A stretch of 64,000 nt of DNA, from positions 419,947 to 483,946 of the forward strand of contig NZ_RCUY01000001.1 in the NCBI RefSeq assembly GCF_003667575.1, in the 5' to 3' direction. The stretch comes from Mycetocola lacteus (GTDB taxonomy: Bacteria > Actinomycetota > Actinomycetes > Actinomycetales > Microbacteriaceae). Positions within the stretch are counted from its first letter, which is position 1. Each line of letters opens with the position of its first letter. The notes under the pieces were generated by a model that did not search any database, was not told the origin of the DNA, and saw only the letters and a list, made by a program, of their open reading frames with translations. A program made the translations under genes and the position numbers. Below are positions 9,430-17,123 of the stretch, piece after piece.

Positions 9430-9477
9430 CCGCTGGTTTTCAGGCCCACGACCGTTAGTCGCTGAGCCAGATCGCTC

Positions 9478-9510
9478 GTGGGAGGCCCCGCCCCGTTCGG
9501 GGCCTCCCAC
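9478..9510 (+). terminator. Intercistronic hairpin (partial terminator or mRNA 3' stabiliser)
   Basis: A perfect 12-bp stem, GTGGGAGGCCCC / GGGGCCTCCCAC, with a 9-nt loop and no T-tract, located between the binding-protein and first permease genes. Such hairpins are known to raise binding-protein expression above that of the membrane subunits by partial termination or by protecting the upstream mRNA. Confidence 0.7.
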
Positions 9511-9530
9511 CCAGATCCAAGGACGTATCC

Positions 9531-10442
9531 GTGTCTCAATCCTTCCCATTTCCCCGCCGTGGCCCGGTTCGGCTCACCTTCGGCATCGGGCTCGTGGTGC
9601 TTGCACTGTTCGGGCTGGTTCCCGCGGTGGGAGTGCTCGTGGTGTCCTTCACCGACCTGCGCGGGCTCCCCTACCTGCCCGTCAACTGGGTGGGCATCCA
9701 GAACTACCTCGACTTCTTCTCCCCCGCCAAGTGGAGCGACAGCGCCAACGCGCTGACAAACACCATCGTGTTTGCGTTCTTCAGCACCGTCTTCCAGATC
9801 GCCCTCGCCCTGGGCATCGCGATCCTGTTGAACAAGCCTCTACGCGGACGCAACTTCTACCGGGCCGTGGTGTTTATGCCCACGGTGCTGGGTGTGACGG
9901 TGACCGGTCTGGTTTTCTCGCTGCTGTTCAACGTCAGCGGCGGACCGGCCACCTCGGTGCTTTCCTGGTTCGGCGGCGAATCGGCGTTCTTCGGCGATCC
10001 CAAGATCGCCCTGGCCCTGGTCATCGTGGCCCAGATCTGGATGGTCCTCGGCGTCTCGGTGGTCATCTTCCTCTCGGGGCTGCAGGCCATTCCTGAGGAG
10101 CTCCACGAGGCCGCGAGCATCGACGGCGCCACCGGGTGGCAGCGCTTCCGGTTCCTCACCATCCCGATGCTGGCCCCCTCGATCACCGCCAACGTCCTGC
10201 TCGGGATCGTCAACGCCCTCCAGAGCTACCAGCTCACCTATGTCCTGACCGGACCCAACAACCATTCCACCCAGGTCCTCTCACTGCTCGTCTACGTGCA
10301 GGGCTTCGGTGGCAAATCTGGAACCACCCTCTCGCAGTCCCAGGGGTACGCCGCATCGATCTCGATGGTGCAGTTTGTCCTGGTGGGTGCGGTGAGCCTG
10401 ATCGCGCTGTGGTTCCTGCGCCGACGAGAGGCCAAACTGTGA
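9531..10442 (+). CDS. Sugar ABC transporter permease (MalF/UgpA type)
   Basis: Inner-membrane importer subunit of 303 aa with about six hydrophobic segments. The EAA loop is ELHEAASIDGATGWQRFRFLTIP, about residues 189-211. It starts at GTG, after the intercistronic hairpin. Its stop overlaps the GTG of the next permease by four bases (GTGA), so the two subunits are translationally coupled. It belongs with the upstream binding protein; no ATPase gene is present in the operon. Confidence 0.92.
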   Translation: MSQSFPFPRRGPVRLTFGIGLVVLALFGLVPAVGVLVVSFTDLRGLPYLPVNWVGIQNYLDFFSPAKWSDSANALTNTIVFAFFSTVFQIALALGIAILLNKPLRGRNFYRAVVFMPTVLGVTVTGLVFSLLFNVSGGPATSVLSWFGGESAFFGDPKIALALVIVAQIWMVLGVSVVIFLSGLQAIPEELHEAASIDGATGWQRFRFLTIPMLAPSITANVLLGIVNALQSYQLTYVLTGPNNHSTQVLSLLVYVQGFGGKSGTTLSQSQGYAASISMVQFVLVGAVSLIALWFLRRREAKL

Positions 10443-11308
10443 GCGCCCCAACCCTGACCCGCCGCGAAGCCGCGGCCACCGTTCCGCCGGCCCCGCGACG
10501 GCGCAGAAAGCTCCGCATCGGTGCCTATCTCTGTATCGCGCTGATCCTGCTGGTGTTCCTGTTCCCGCTGGCCTACCTGCTGAACACCGCGCTGAAATCC
10601 AACGCCGAATTCATCGCCGACCCGGTCGGCATCGTCCGCGATCCCCAGTGGGGCAACTTCCTCGACGCCTGGAACCAGGGCAACTTCGGCTCCTACATCC
10701 TCAACAGTGTGCTCTACACCGGCGTGGGTGCCGCCATTGGCACCTTCATCGCACTGGTGATGGCATTCCCCGTGTCCCGCGGCTACATTCGCGGGGGCAA
10801 GTGGTGGTCGATTCTCTTTGTGCTGGTGCTGTTCCTCCCCAACGCCCTGATCACCCAGTTCCAGCTGCTGTATCGCCTCGGTCTCTATGACAACCGGCTC
10901 GGATACGTGCTGATGGTGGGTGTGGGGGTCGGCATCGGCCCACTGCTGTTCAGCGGATTTGTGAAGTCAATCCCCACCGAATTGGACGAGGCCGCGGCCC
11001 TGGACGGGGTTGGCTACTGGCGCTATCTGTTCAGTTTTGTATTCCCCTTGGCCAAGCCCGCGCTGGCCACGATCTTTATCCTGCAGGCCGTGTGGATCTG
11101 GAACGAGATCATCCTCGCGACCGTACTGCTCGCCGATCCCAGTAAGTTCCCGGTCACCGTGGGCCTCTACGCATTCAAGGGCACCTACTCGAACCAGTGG
11201 CCATTACTCGCGGCGGCCACCTTCATCGTGGCTGCCCCCCTCATCGTCGGTTACATCTTCATTCAGCGTTACCTGGTGAGCGGCGTCCTCGGCGCCGTCA
11301 AGGGTTAG
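10439..11308 (+). CDS. Sugar ABC transporter permease (MalG/UgpE type)
   Basis: Second membrane subunit, 289 aa from the GTG at 10439 that overlaps the previous stop; a longer upstream reading in the same frame would run through the preceding permease gene and is rejected. There is an Arg-rich cytoplasmic N-terminus, about six membrane segments, and the EAA loop ELDEAAALDGVGYWRYLFSFVFPLAKP in the third quarter. The operon continues 44 bp later with the GH130 enzyme, implying that the imported oligosaccharide is handled by phosphorolysis or hydrolysis in the cytoplasm. Confidence 0.92.
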   Translation: MSAPTLTRREAAATVPPAPRRRRKLRIGAYLCIALILLVFLFPLAYLLNTALKSNAEFIADPVGIVRDPQWGNFLDAWNQGNFGSYILNSVLYTGVGAAIGTFIALVMAFPVSRGYIRGGKWWSILFVLVLFLPNALITQFQLLYRLGLYDNRLGYVLMVGVGVGIGPLLFSGFVKSIPTELDEAAALDGVGYWRYLFSFVFPLAKPALATIFILQAVWIWNEIILATVLLADPSKFPVTVGLYAFKGTYSNQWPLLAAATFIVAAPLIVGYIFIQRYLVSGVLGAVKG

Positions 11309-11352
11309 CCACAGTTCCTGCGCCCGCGGGCGCACTCTCAGAAAGTTCTCGC

Positions 11353-12441
11353 ATGACTATTTCACGCTCCAACGCGCCCGAAATCCCCTACGTCCTTGAC
11401 CGTATCGGCGTCCTGATGCGGCCCGAACCCGGGAATCCCCTGGAGGTCGAAGGCGTCCTGAATCCCGCAACTGCCTGGGGTACCGATGGGGAGCTGTACC
11501 TGTTCCCCCGCCTGGTCTCCGCGGGGAACGTCTCCCGCGTGGGCCGCGCCCGTATCGTCCTTGATGAGGGTGGTGCCCCGGTCGGTGTGGAACGACTGAC
11601 CCCCGTGCTAGAGGCCGACCGTGGCTGGGAACACGGTAGTAACCACGGCGGAGTGGAGGATCCTCGGATCACCCATATCCCGCAGATCAACACCCACGTG
11701 ATGACCTACGTGGCGTTTGGCCCGACCGGCCCTCGCCCGGCCCTCGCCGTGTCCGCAGACGGCGAGCGCTGGACCCGTCTGGGCCCGATCCTCTTCGCCT
11801 ATGAGGACAACCTGGATACCGATCTCAATCTGTTCCCCAATAAGGACGTGGTGTTTTTCCCCGAGGTGGTCCCCGACCCTCACGGGGTTCCGAGCATCGC
11901 GATGCTGCACCGTCCGATGTGGGACTTCAGCTTCGTCCGCCCCGATGAGGCCCCGCCGCTGCCGGCGGGAACCACCGATGATCGAGCAAGCGTCTGGATC
12001 TCCTACGTCCCGCTGGCCGACGTCGAGCGGGATATCCGTGCCCTCACCCGTCCCGGCGGGCACCGGTTTGTTGCGGGCTCGGAGTTTGATTGGGAAGCCC
12101 TGAAGATCGGTGCGGGCCCGGCACCGCTGCGCGTCCCCGAGGGCTGGCTGGTACTGCACCACGGGGTGACGGGCACCGTGGTGGGCGGCGCCTTTGTCCC
12201 GCAGGACAACGTGCACTACGTCGCGGGAGCACTGCTGCTGGATGACAAGGACCCCTCGCGCCTTCTCTCCCGGACCGCAGAACCGCTGCTGGTGCCCGAA
12301 ACCGCCGAGGAAACCTCGGGCACGGTAGCCAACGTGGTTTTCCCCACGGCAATCGAGAAGATCGGTGAGCGCACCTTTGTGTTCTACGGAATGGCCGATT
12401 CGATGATCGGTGTCGCGGAACTGCGCCGCACCACGGCATGA
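11353..12441 (+). CDS. GH130-family beta-mannoside phosphorylase/hydrolase
   Basis: Cytoplasmic enzyme of 362 aa with a five-bladed beta-propeller family sequence. The GH130 hallmark HGSNHGGVEDPRIT lies at about residues 93-106, with later blocks such as FPNKDVVFFPE and LHHGVTG. GH130 enzymes mainly phosphorolyse beta-mannosides (for example Man-beta-1,4-GlcNAc or beta-1,2-mannobiose), releasing mannose-1-phosphate; some are hydrolases. ATG at 11353 is chosen because the upstream in-frame part overlaps the permease gene. The next gene overlaps by four bases and is phosphomannomutase-like, which fits a Man-1-P product. The exact substrate is unproven. Confidence 0.87.
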   Translation: MTISRSNAPEIPYVLDRIGVLMRPEPGNPLEVEGVLNPATAWGTDGELYLFPRLVSAGNVSRVGRARIVLDEGGAPVGVERLTPVLEADRGWEHGSNHGGVEDPRITHIPQINTHVMTYVAFGPTGPRPALAVSADGERWTRLGPILFAYEDNLDTDLNLFPNKDVVFFPEVVPDPHGVPSIAMLHRPMWDFSFVRPDEAPPLPAGTTDDRASVWISYVPLADVERDIRALTRPGGHRFVAGSEFDWEALKIGAGPAPLRVPEGWLVLHHGVTGTVVGGAFVPQDNVHYVAGALLLDDKDPSRLLSRTAEPLLVPETAEETSGTVANVVFPTAIEKIGERTFVFYGMADSMIGVAELRRTTA

Positions 12442-13274
12442 GCACGGACATCAGCACGGCGACTCGTGCTACCGTTTCTCAGGTGAGTGCCGTGACCGAT
12501 TCCGCACACGCCGAGCTCCCCACCGAGCTCCCCGTGCTGCTGGCCTTTGACCTTGATGACACCCTGGCGCCGTCCAAGACGCGCCTGCCCGATGAGATGG
12601 CCCAGGTGTTTGCGCAGCTGTTGCCGCGCACCCAGCTCGCGGTGATCTCCGGCGGCCAGATCGGACAGTTCCGCTCGCAGGTCATCGAGGCGTTGGAAAC
12701 CGCCGGGGCAACCCACCTGGAAAACCTGCACCTGATGCCCACCTGCGGCACCCAGTACTTCCGCTTTGTCGACGGTGCCTGGGAGCGTCGCTACGTTGAG
12801 TCGCTGAGCGACGATGAGAAAGCCCGCGCACTGCGTGCGGTTGAGGACTCCGCACGCGAGCTGGGCCTGTGGTCCGAGGAGACCTGGGGCAATGTGCTCG
12901 AGGATCGCGAATCGCAGATCACCTTCTCGGCCCTGGGCCAGGAGGCACCCGTGGACGCCAAGTACGGCTGGGACCCGACCGGAGAGAAGAAGGAAGCGCT
13001 GCGGGCCCGCGTGGCCGAGTTGATCCCGGACCTCGAGGTACGTGCCGGTGGATCAACCTCGGTGGATATCACCCGTCGCGGTCGAGACAAGGCCTACGGT
13101 GTGAACCGTCTGCTTGAGGCCACCGGCCTGGAGCTTTCGGACATGCTCTTCTATGGGGATCAGCTCCAGCCCGGCGGCAATGACCACGCGGTGGCCGCGA
13201 TGGGTGCCCGCACGGTCGAGGTGACCGGCTGGCCGGACACCCTCGCCCGTCTGCAGGCGCTGCTGGCAAACTAA
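12438..13274 (+). CDS. HAD-IIB hydrolase resembling eukaryotic-type phosphomannomutase
   Basis: A 278-aa HAD-superfamily protein. Motif I is FDLDDTLAPSK (Asp38, Asp40). Near the C-terminus GGSTSVDITRRGRDKAYG and FYGDQLQPGGNDHAV match the layout of eukaryotic PMM (..DVFP..WDK.. and FFGD...GGNDHE..). It overlaps the GH130 stop codon (ATGA), so it is co-translated with a mannose-1-phosphate-forming enzyme. A role in interconverting or dephosphorylating mannose phosphates is therefore likely; mutase versus phosphatase activity cannot be settled from sequence alone. A second in-frame start (GTG at 12483) would remove a short low-complexity N-terminus. Confidence 0.82.
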   Translation: MSTDISTATRATVSQVSAVTDSAHAELPTELPVLLAFDLDDTLAPSKTRLPDEMAQVFAQLLPRTQLAVISGGQIGQFRSQVIEALETAGATHLENLHLMPTCGTQYFRFVDGAWERRYVESLSDDEKARALRAVEDSARELGLWSEETWGNVLEDRESQITFSALGQEAPVDAKYGWDPTGEKKEALRARVAELIPDLEVRAGGSTSVDITRRGRDKAYGVNRLLEATGLELSDMLFYGDQLQPGGNDHAVAAMGARTVEVTGWPDTLARLQALLAN

Positions 13275-13284
13275 CGCTATTTCT

Positions 13285-13320
13285 CACAGCGGCCGGGTCC
13301 TTCGGGGCCCGGCCGCTGTG
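13285..13320 (+). terminator. Terminator hairpin of the importer/GH130 operon
   Basis: A 13-bp perfect stem, CACAGCGGCCGGG / CCCGGCCGCTGTG, starting 11 bp after the stop of the PMM-like gene. There is no long U-tract, which is common for terminators in high-G+C genomes. Confidence 0.75.
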
Positions 13321-13417
13321 CGTTCACGAGCCGACACACGCATGTGGATAACACCTGCGGCTAAGGTTCAGATTCCTCCGCTATCGTTTCGTCGACAAGT
13401 GAATGAGAGGGATCCCA

Positions 13418-14059
13418 ATGGAACTCACCAAATACGCCCACGCAACCGTGACCCTGACCAAGGACGGACACGAGCTGCTGATTGACCCGGGCACGTTCAC
13501 GACCAACACCGAGGAGCTCCTGGCCGGAGCCGATGCGGTGCTGATCACGCACGAGCACGGTGATCATTTTGACCGAGACAAGATTCTGGCAGCCCTGGAA
13601 ACTCGGCCCGACCTGCCGATCTACGCTCCCGCGTCGGTGACCGCGCAGCTGCCGGCCGACCGGGCAAACATCCACACCGTCTCCGCCGGGTTCAGCGACA
13701 CCGTCGCTGGCTTTGGTTTTGAGGTTTTTGGTGAGGACCACGCCCTCATTCACCAGACCATTCCGCTGGTTGCCAACGTGGGATATCTGGTGGACGGTAA
13801 GGTTTTCCACCCGGGCGATGCCTACCTCGAACCCGGAGTGCCCGTCGACACCCTGCTGGTGCCCACCAGCGGCCCGTGGGGCAAGCTCGGCGAAGCCATC
13901 GACTACGTCCGGGCGGTGGCACCGCGCCAGAGCGTGCAGATCCACGACCTGCTGCTCAGCGAACCGGGCCGCCAGATGAGCGGACGCATGCTCGGCGATG
14001 AGAACCTGACCGGAACCCCGATCTCAACCCTCGCCGATGGCGAGACGCTCGAGGTCTAA
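13418..14059 (+). CDS. Metallo-beta-lactamase-fold metal-dependent hydrolase (UlaG-like / UPF0173)
   Basis: A 213-aa cytoplasmic protein. HEHGDH (residues 45-50) is the HxHxDH zinc motif after beta-strand LLIDPG. Further His and Asp residues (DHALIH.., VFHPGDAYL) provide remaining metal ligands. ATG at 13418 is preferred over the one at 13403 because GAGAGGGA sits at the correct distance and family members begin MxLTKY. The substrate is unknown; UlaG-like family members include lactonases and phosphodiesterases. It is a single gene ending in a terminator shared with the broken SDR gene. Confidence 0.85.
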   Translation: MELTKYAHATVTLTKDGHELLIDPGTFTTNTEELLAGADAVLITHEHGDHFDRDKILAALETRPDLPIYAPASVTAQLPADRANIHTVSAGFSDTVAGFGFEVFGEDHALIHQTIPLVANVGYLVDGKVFHPGDAYLEPGVPVDTLLVPTSGPWGKLGEAIDYVRAVAPRQSVQIHDLLLSEPGRQMSGRMLGDENLTGTPISTLADGETLEV

Positions 14060-14076
14060 GCCTCACGCAGGTTTAT

Positions 14077-14113
14077 GAGCCGCCGGGACGATCCTCGATC
14101 CTCCCGGCGGCTC
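14077..14113. terminator. Terminator hairpin between convergent genes
   Basis: Perfect 12-bp stem GAGCCGCCGGGA / TCCCGGCGGCTC between the MBL-fold hydrolase gene and the convergent SDR remnant. It can serve both directions. Confidence 0.75.
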
Positions 14114-14132
14114 AGATATTTAACGCCGGTGT

Positions 14133-14492
14133 TCAAGCCGAGTAATCGGTGGACCGGGCGGCATCGTGCTGTCGGGAAAGCTCGGTCCGCACGGCATCGA
14201 GTTTGGCACTCACGCGCGTCACGGTGTCGCTTCTCAGGAACAAGCGCTCGGGGAAGGCACCGCCCTCGATGGCGTCCACCATCACCGCCGCTCCGCGGAT
14301 CGGATCGCCCGCCTGATTGTGGTTTGCCTGCGCGGTGATACCCCGCATCTTTCCCGCACTGGTCTGTGCATAGTCGGTTATTTCGGTAGAGGTGTGAAGG
14401 CTGCGCGCGTCGAGAAAGTCGGTCCGGAACAGGCCCGGCTCCACCACGCCCGCGGTGATTCCCAGCGGGGCCAGTTCCACCCTGAGAGAAGG
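14133..14492 (-). pseudogene. Short-chain dehydrogenase/reductase remnant (C-terminal part only)
   Basis: About 120 residues of an SDR-family oxidoreductase remain. They begin near SLRVELAPLGITAGVVEPGLFRTDF, the segment that follows the catalytic YxxxK helix in classical SDRs, and end at a natural stop (..DYSA). The Rossmann NAD(P)-binding half, the catalytic Ser-Tyr-Lys and the promoter are gone. The frame loses homology at about 14492, directly abutting an MmyB-type regulator fragment on the other strand. A GTG at 14480 would allow translation of a fragment, but it cannot bind cofactor. Confidence 0.8.
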
Positions 14493-14501
14493 TAGCTCGG
14501 G

Positions 14502-14923
14502 TGCTCAGGCTGGATAATGCTTGAACCCGCGGCACGGGAACTGATGCGGTATTGGGAACTAGTGCCTCCGAGATCGTGGCGGTGCTGAGGCTGAATGCTG
14601 GCCGGTTCTCTGAAGACCGTGGGATCTCAGACCTGGTTGGTGAATTCAGCGGCAAAAGTCCTGAGTTCACGGGTTGGTGGGCCAACCAGCGAGTCCGCGC
14701 CTATTCTTACGGCAAAAACGTCTCAGGCACGCGGTGGGGACCAGGGCAAGTAAAGTATCTTGAAACTCAGCTAGCCTGCCTAACCGTATCCTTGGGTTCT
14801 CGTCCTGAAACTATCGATCTGACACTCGGGCCGGTCTCAGATCTGTCTAAGATTCCTGATCCAATCAGAGTCTTCGTACGGTTCCACCACAGCCGGATTC
14901 TGACTTATTCTGCGTCCCAATAG
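14502..14923 (+). pseudogene. Frameshifted C-terminal remnant of an XRE-family MmyB-type regulator
   Basis: The translation SEIVAVLRLNAGR...LVGEFSGKSPEF..WWANQRVR matches the ligand-binding (MmyB) domain of actinobacterial XRE regulators, in which LAALVGELS.RSPEFR.WWA.H is typical. The preceding conserved part (MLEPAARELMRYWELV, ATG at 14517) is in another frame, so a frameshift lies near 14556-14562. The N-terminal helix-turn-helix is absent. MmyB regulators commonly sit divergent to an SDR gene. Here both 5' halves and the shared promoter are missing, as expected from one internal deletion. Confidence 0.75.
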
Positions 14924-14961
14924 TTTGAGGCACACCTCCTGAATATGCAGGGCTACGCTGC

Positions 14962-14967
14962 TAGATT
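14962..14967 (+). promoter_or_regulatory. -10 element (TAGATT) for leaderless transcription of the MazG-like gene
   Basis: TAGATT ends six bases before the ATG at 14974, which would place the transcription start on the A of the start codon. No good ribosome-binding site precedes this ATG. The same TANNNT-N6-ATG geometry is seen at six other genes in the window. Confidence 0.5.
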
Positions 14968-14973
14968 GATCGC

Positions 14974-15291
14974 ATGCCAGAATCCCAAGCACTCGACGCC
15001 CTTCGACAGTTTGTGCTCGAACGAGATTGGGGCCAGTTTCATTCGCCAAGTAATCTCGCGAAAAGTATCAGCATCGAAGCTGGTGAGCTCCTGGAATGCT
15101 TCCAATGGAGCGATTCTCCCACGTCTGAGGTACGAGACGAGCTTGCAGACGTCCTCACCTACTGTTACTTATTGGCTGACAGGTTGGAGCTGGATCCCGA
15201 AGAAATTGTGCTGAACAAGCTCGAAAAAACTCGTGAAAAGTACCCGGTAGAAAAAGCGCGTGGGAAAAGTACTAAGTATGACAACCTCTAG
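14974..15291 (+). CDS. MazG-like nucleotide pyrophosphohydrolase
   Basis: A 105-aa all-alpha NTP-PPase family protein. SIEAGELLECFQW and DELADVLTYCYLLADRL (about residues 32-72) supply the ExxE...ExxD-type metal-binding acidic residues (here EAGELLE and DELAD). Members hydrolyse (d)NTPs to (d)NMP and pyrophosphate. The gene lies in visibly lower-G+C DNA than its neighbours and overlaps the start of the GIY-YIG/DUF2075 gene by 14 bp, so the two are a translationally coupled pair. In this pairing a role in nucleotide depletion or DNA quality control during phage infection is plausible but not shown. Confidence 0.85.
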   Translation: MPESQALDALRQFVLERDWGQFHSPSNLAKSISIEAGELLECFQWSDSPTSEVRDELADVLTYCYLLADRLELDPEEIVLNKLEKTREKYPVEKARGKSTKYDNL

Positions 15292-17038
15292 CATTATCCG
15301 GTTCCGATTCACACCGGACGGAGTGAAGAACTGGGCGTCAGCGGATAAGCGTCATGTTAACTGGCCAATCGTTTATGTCCTCGACAATGGCAGAGATGTA
15401 TATGTTGGTGAATCCCACAGCGCCGCGAGCCGGATGAGGCAGCATCTTGGCTCGCACGAGAAGCAACAGTTCAAGACGGTACGCACGGTCCTTGATGAGA
15501 AGTTCAACAAGTCTGCCTGTTTAGACTTGGAATCATTTCTCATCCGGATGTTTTCCGGTGATGGAAAGCTACAGGTACTAAACCGCAACGCGGGGATCAT
15601 CGACGCGAATTATTTCGATCGTGATACTTATCGCAAGACTTTCCAGGAAATCTTCGACCAGCTCCGCAATGACGAGCATCTCTTCACGCGGACGATCCCG
15701 GAGATCATCAACAGCGATCTGTTCAAGCTGTCTCCGTTCAAGGCTCTCAACCACGACCAGGCAACTGCGGTCGAGGATATTCTCGAGGGACTGTTTTCAG
15801 ACATCGAGCACGGTTCCTCAAGCACTGTCGTCGTTCAGGGCAATCCCGGCACCGGGAAAACGGTTGTCGCGATCTACCTCCTCAAACTCATTGAGGATAT
15901 CCGCTCGCACCGTGGAGACGAAGGAGCAGACGAAGACTCCCTATTCAGTGACTTCTTCACGCCCGGCCATGCCGAGCTACTTTCCACGTACCGAATCGGA
16001 ATAGTCGTCCCACAGCAATCTTTGCGTGACTCGCTAAAGCGAGTTTTCACCCTCACTCCCGGTCTCAGTAGGGAAATGGTTCTCACTCCCTTTGAGGTCG
16101 GACAGAGTGCAGAGAAATTCGATCTACTCCTTGTAGACGAAGCACACAGGCTCGGTCAGCGGGCGAACCAGGCGTCAGGCCCACTCAACAAGAAGTTCGC
16201 TGACATCAATTTGGCACTGTTCGGCACGGACAATCCTGACATCACCCAGTTGGACTGGATCCAGCATCAATGTACCCACACAATTCTGATGCTCGACATT
16301 GGACAGAGTGTGCGGCCCGCGGATCTCTCACCCGATACAACACAAAGACTGCTTGATGAAGCTCGTCAACAACACCGTTTCTACCCGCTACGATCACAAA
16401 TGCGAATTGCTGCAGAACAAGACTACGTCGGCTACATCCGGTCAGTTCTCGGAAATGAAGCCCCAGCAGTTCCTTCAGTTTTCGACGGCTACGATCTTCG
16501 GTTCTTCGATGATTTAGCTCAAATGCGGGCCGCAATTCAGGCTCGTGATTCCGAATCTCAGCTTGCGCGGTTGGTCGCGGGATACGCCTGGCCGTGGAAG
16601 AGTAAAGCTGACAAGGATGCCTACGATATCAGCATCGATAACGTGCAACTTCGATGGAATTCGACTCAACGAGATTGGATCAATAGTCAGGGCTCCTCGG
16701 AGGAAGTCGGATCAATCCACACCGTTCAGGGGTACGATCTGAATTATGCGGCCGTGATAATCGGGCATGATCTCCAATTCGATCCAACGAGCAAACAGAT
16801 CTTTTTTAGCCGCGAGAACTATTACGACAAAAAAGGGAGAGAGAATAATCCCAAGCGCGGGATTGTCTACTCGGACGAGGACCTTCTCCGATACGTTCAA
16901 AACATCTACACTGTCCTCCTTACGCGTGGAATCCGAGGTACCTACGTCTACGTTTGTAATCCCGAGTTGAGACATTACTTGCGTCCGTACTTCAGCAATG
17001 GTCAGGTCCACACCGCGGATCGCACGCTATTCGTCTAG
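15278..17038 (+). CDS. GIY-YIG nuclease domain fused to DUF2075 (Schlafen group-3-like) helicase/ATPase
   Basis: A 586-aa protein. An N-terminal GIY-YIG-like module carries VYVLDN (32-37), VYVGES (41-46), an Arg on the following helix (R52 or R54), Glu85 and an Asn at 102. A P-loop ATPase of the DUF2075 type follows with Walker A GNPGTGKT (188-195), Walker B LLVDEAH (284-290) and a C-terminal helicase motif SIHTVQGYDLNYAAVII. ATG 15278 is chosen; a GTG at 15260 in frame is an alternative. Base composition is low for this genome (for example 27 G+C in 16801-16860), pointing to horizontal acquisition. Domain calls are secure; the defence role is inference. Confidence 0.85.
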   Translation: MTTSSIIRFRFTPDGVKNWASADKRHVNWPIVYVLDNGRDVYVGESHSAASRMRQHLGSHEKQQFKTVRTVLDEKFNKSACLDLESFLIRMFSGDGKLQVLNRNAGIIDANYFDRDTYRKTFQEIFDQLRNDEHLFTRTIPEIINSDLFKLSPFKALNHDQATAVEDILEGLFSDIEHGSSSTVVVQGNPGTGKTVVAIYLLKLIEDIRSHRGDEGADEDSLFSDFFTPGHAELLSTYRIGIVVPQQSLRDSLKRVFTLTPGLSREMVLTPFEVGQSAEKFDLLLVDEAHRLGQRANQASGPLNKKFADINLALFGTDNPDITQLDWIQHQCTHTILMLDIGQSVRPADLSPDTTQRLLDEARQQHRFYPLRSQMRIAAEQDYVGYIRSVLGNEAPAVPSVFDGYDLRFFDDLAQMRAAIQARDSESQLARLVAGYAWPWKSKADKDAYDISIDNVQLRWNSTQRDWINSQGSSEEVGSIHTVQGYDLNYAAVIIGHDLQFDPTSKQIFFSRENYYDKKGRENNPKRGIVYSDEDLLRYVQNIYTVLLTRGIRGTYVYVCNPELRHYLRPYFSNGQVHTADRTLFV

Positions 17039-17088
17039 CCACACGACGGCGCCCCGCCAGAAACGAAGTTCCGACGGGACGCCGTGAC

Positions 17089-17118
17089 GATTGGGGCTGA
17101 CCAATGACTGCCCCAATC
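17089..17118. terminator. Terminator hairpin between convergent genes
   Basis: Stem GATTGGGGC / GCCCCAATC (9 bp) lies in the 85-bp gap between the DUF2075 gene and the convergent GH92 fusion gene. A weaker ACGGCG / CGCCGT repeat lies just left of it (about 17044-17085). Confidence 0.6.
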
Positions 17119-17123
17119 TCGAG

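Noticed and set aside
10136..10438. N-terminal extension of the second permease of the importer operon
   Set aside because: It would read through the preceding permease in another frame; the GTG at 10439 with 4-bp overlap matches family length.
14924..17123. Integrated mobile element with attachment sites around the MazG/DUF2075 pair
   Set aside because: No integrase, transposase, flanking direct repeat or target tRNA was seen. Only base composition and the adjacent scar suggest transfer.
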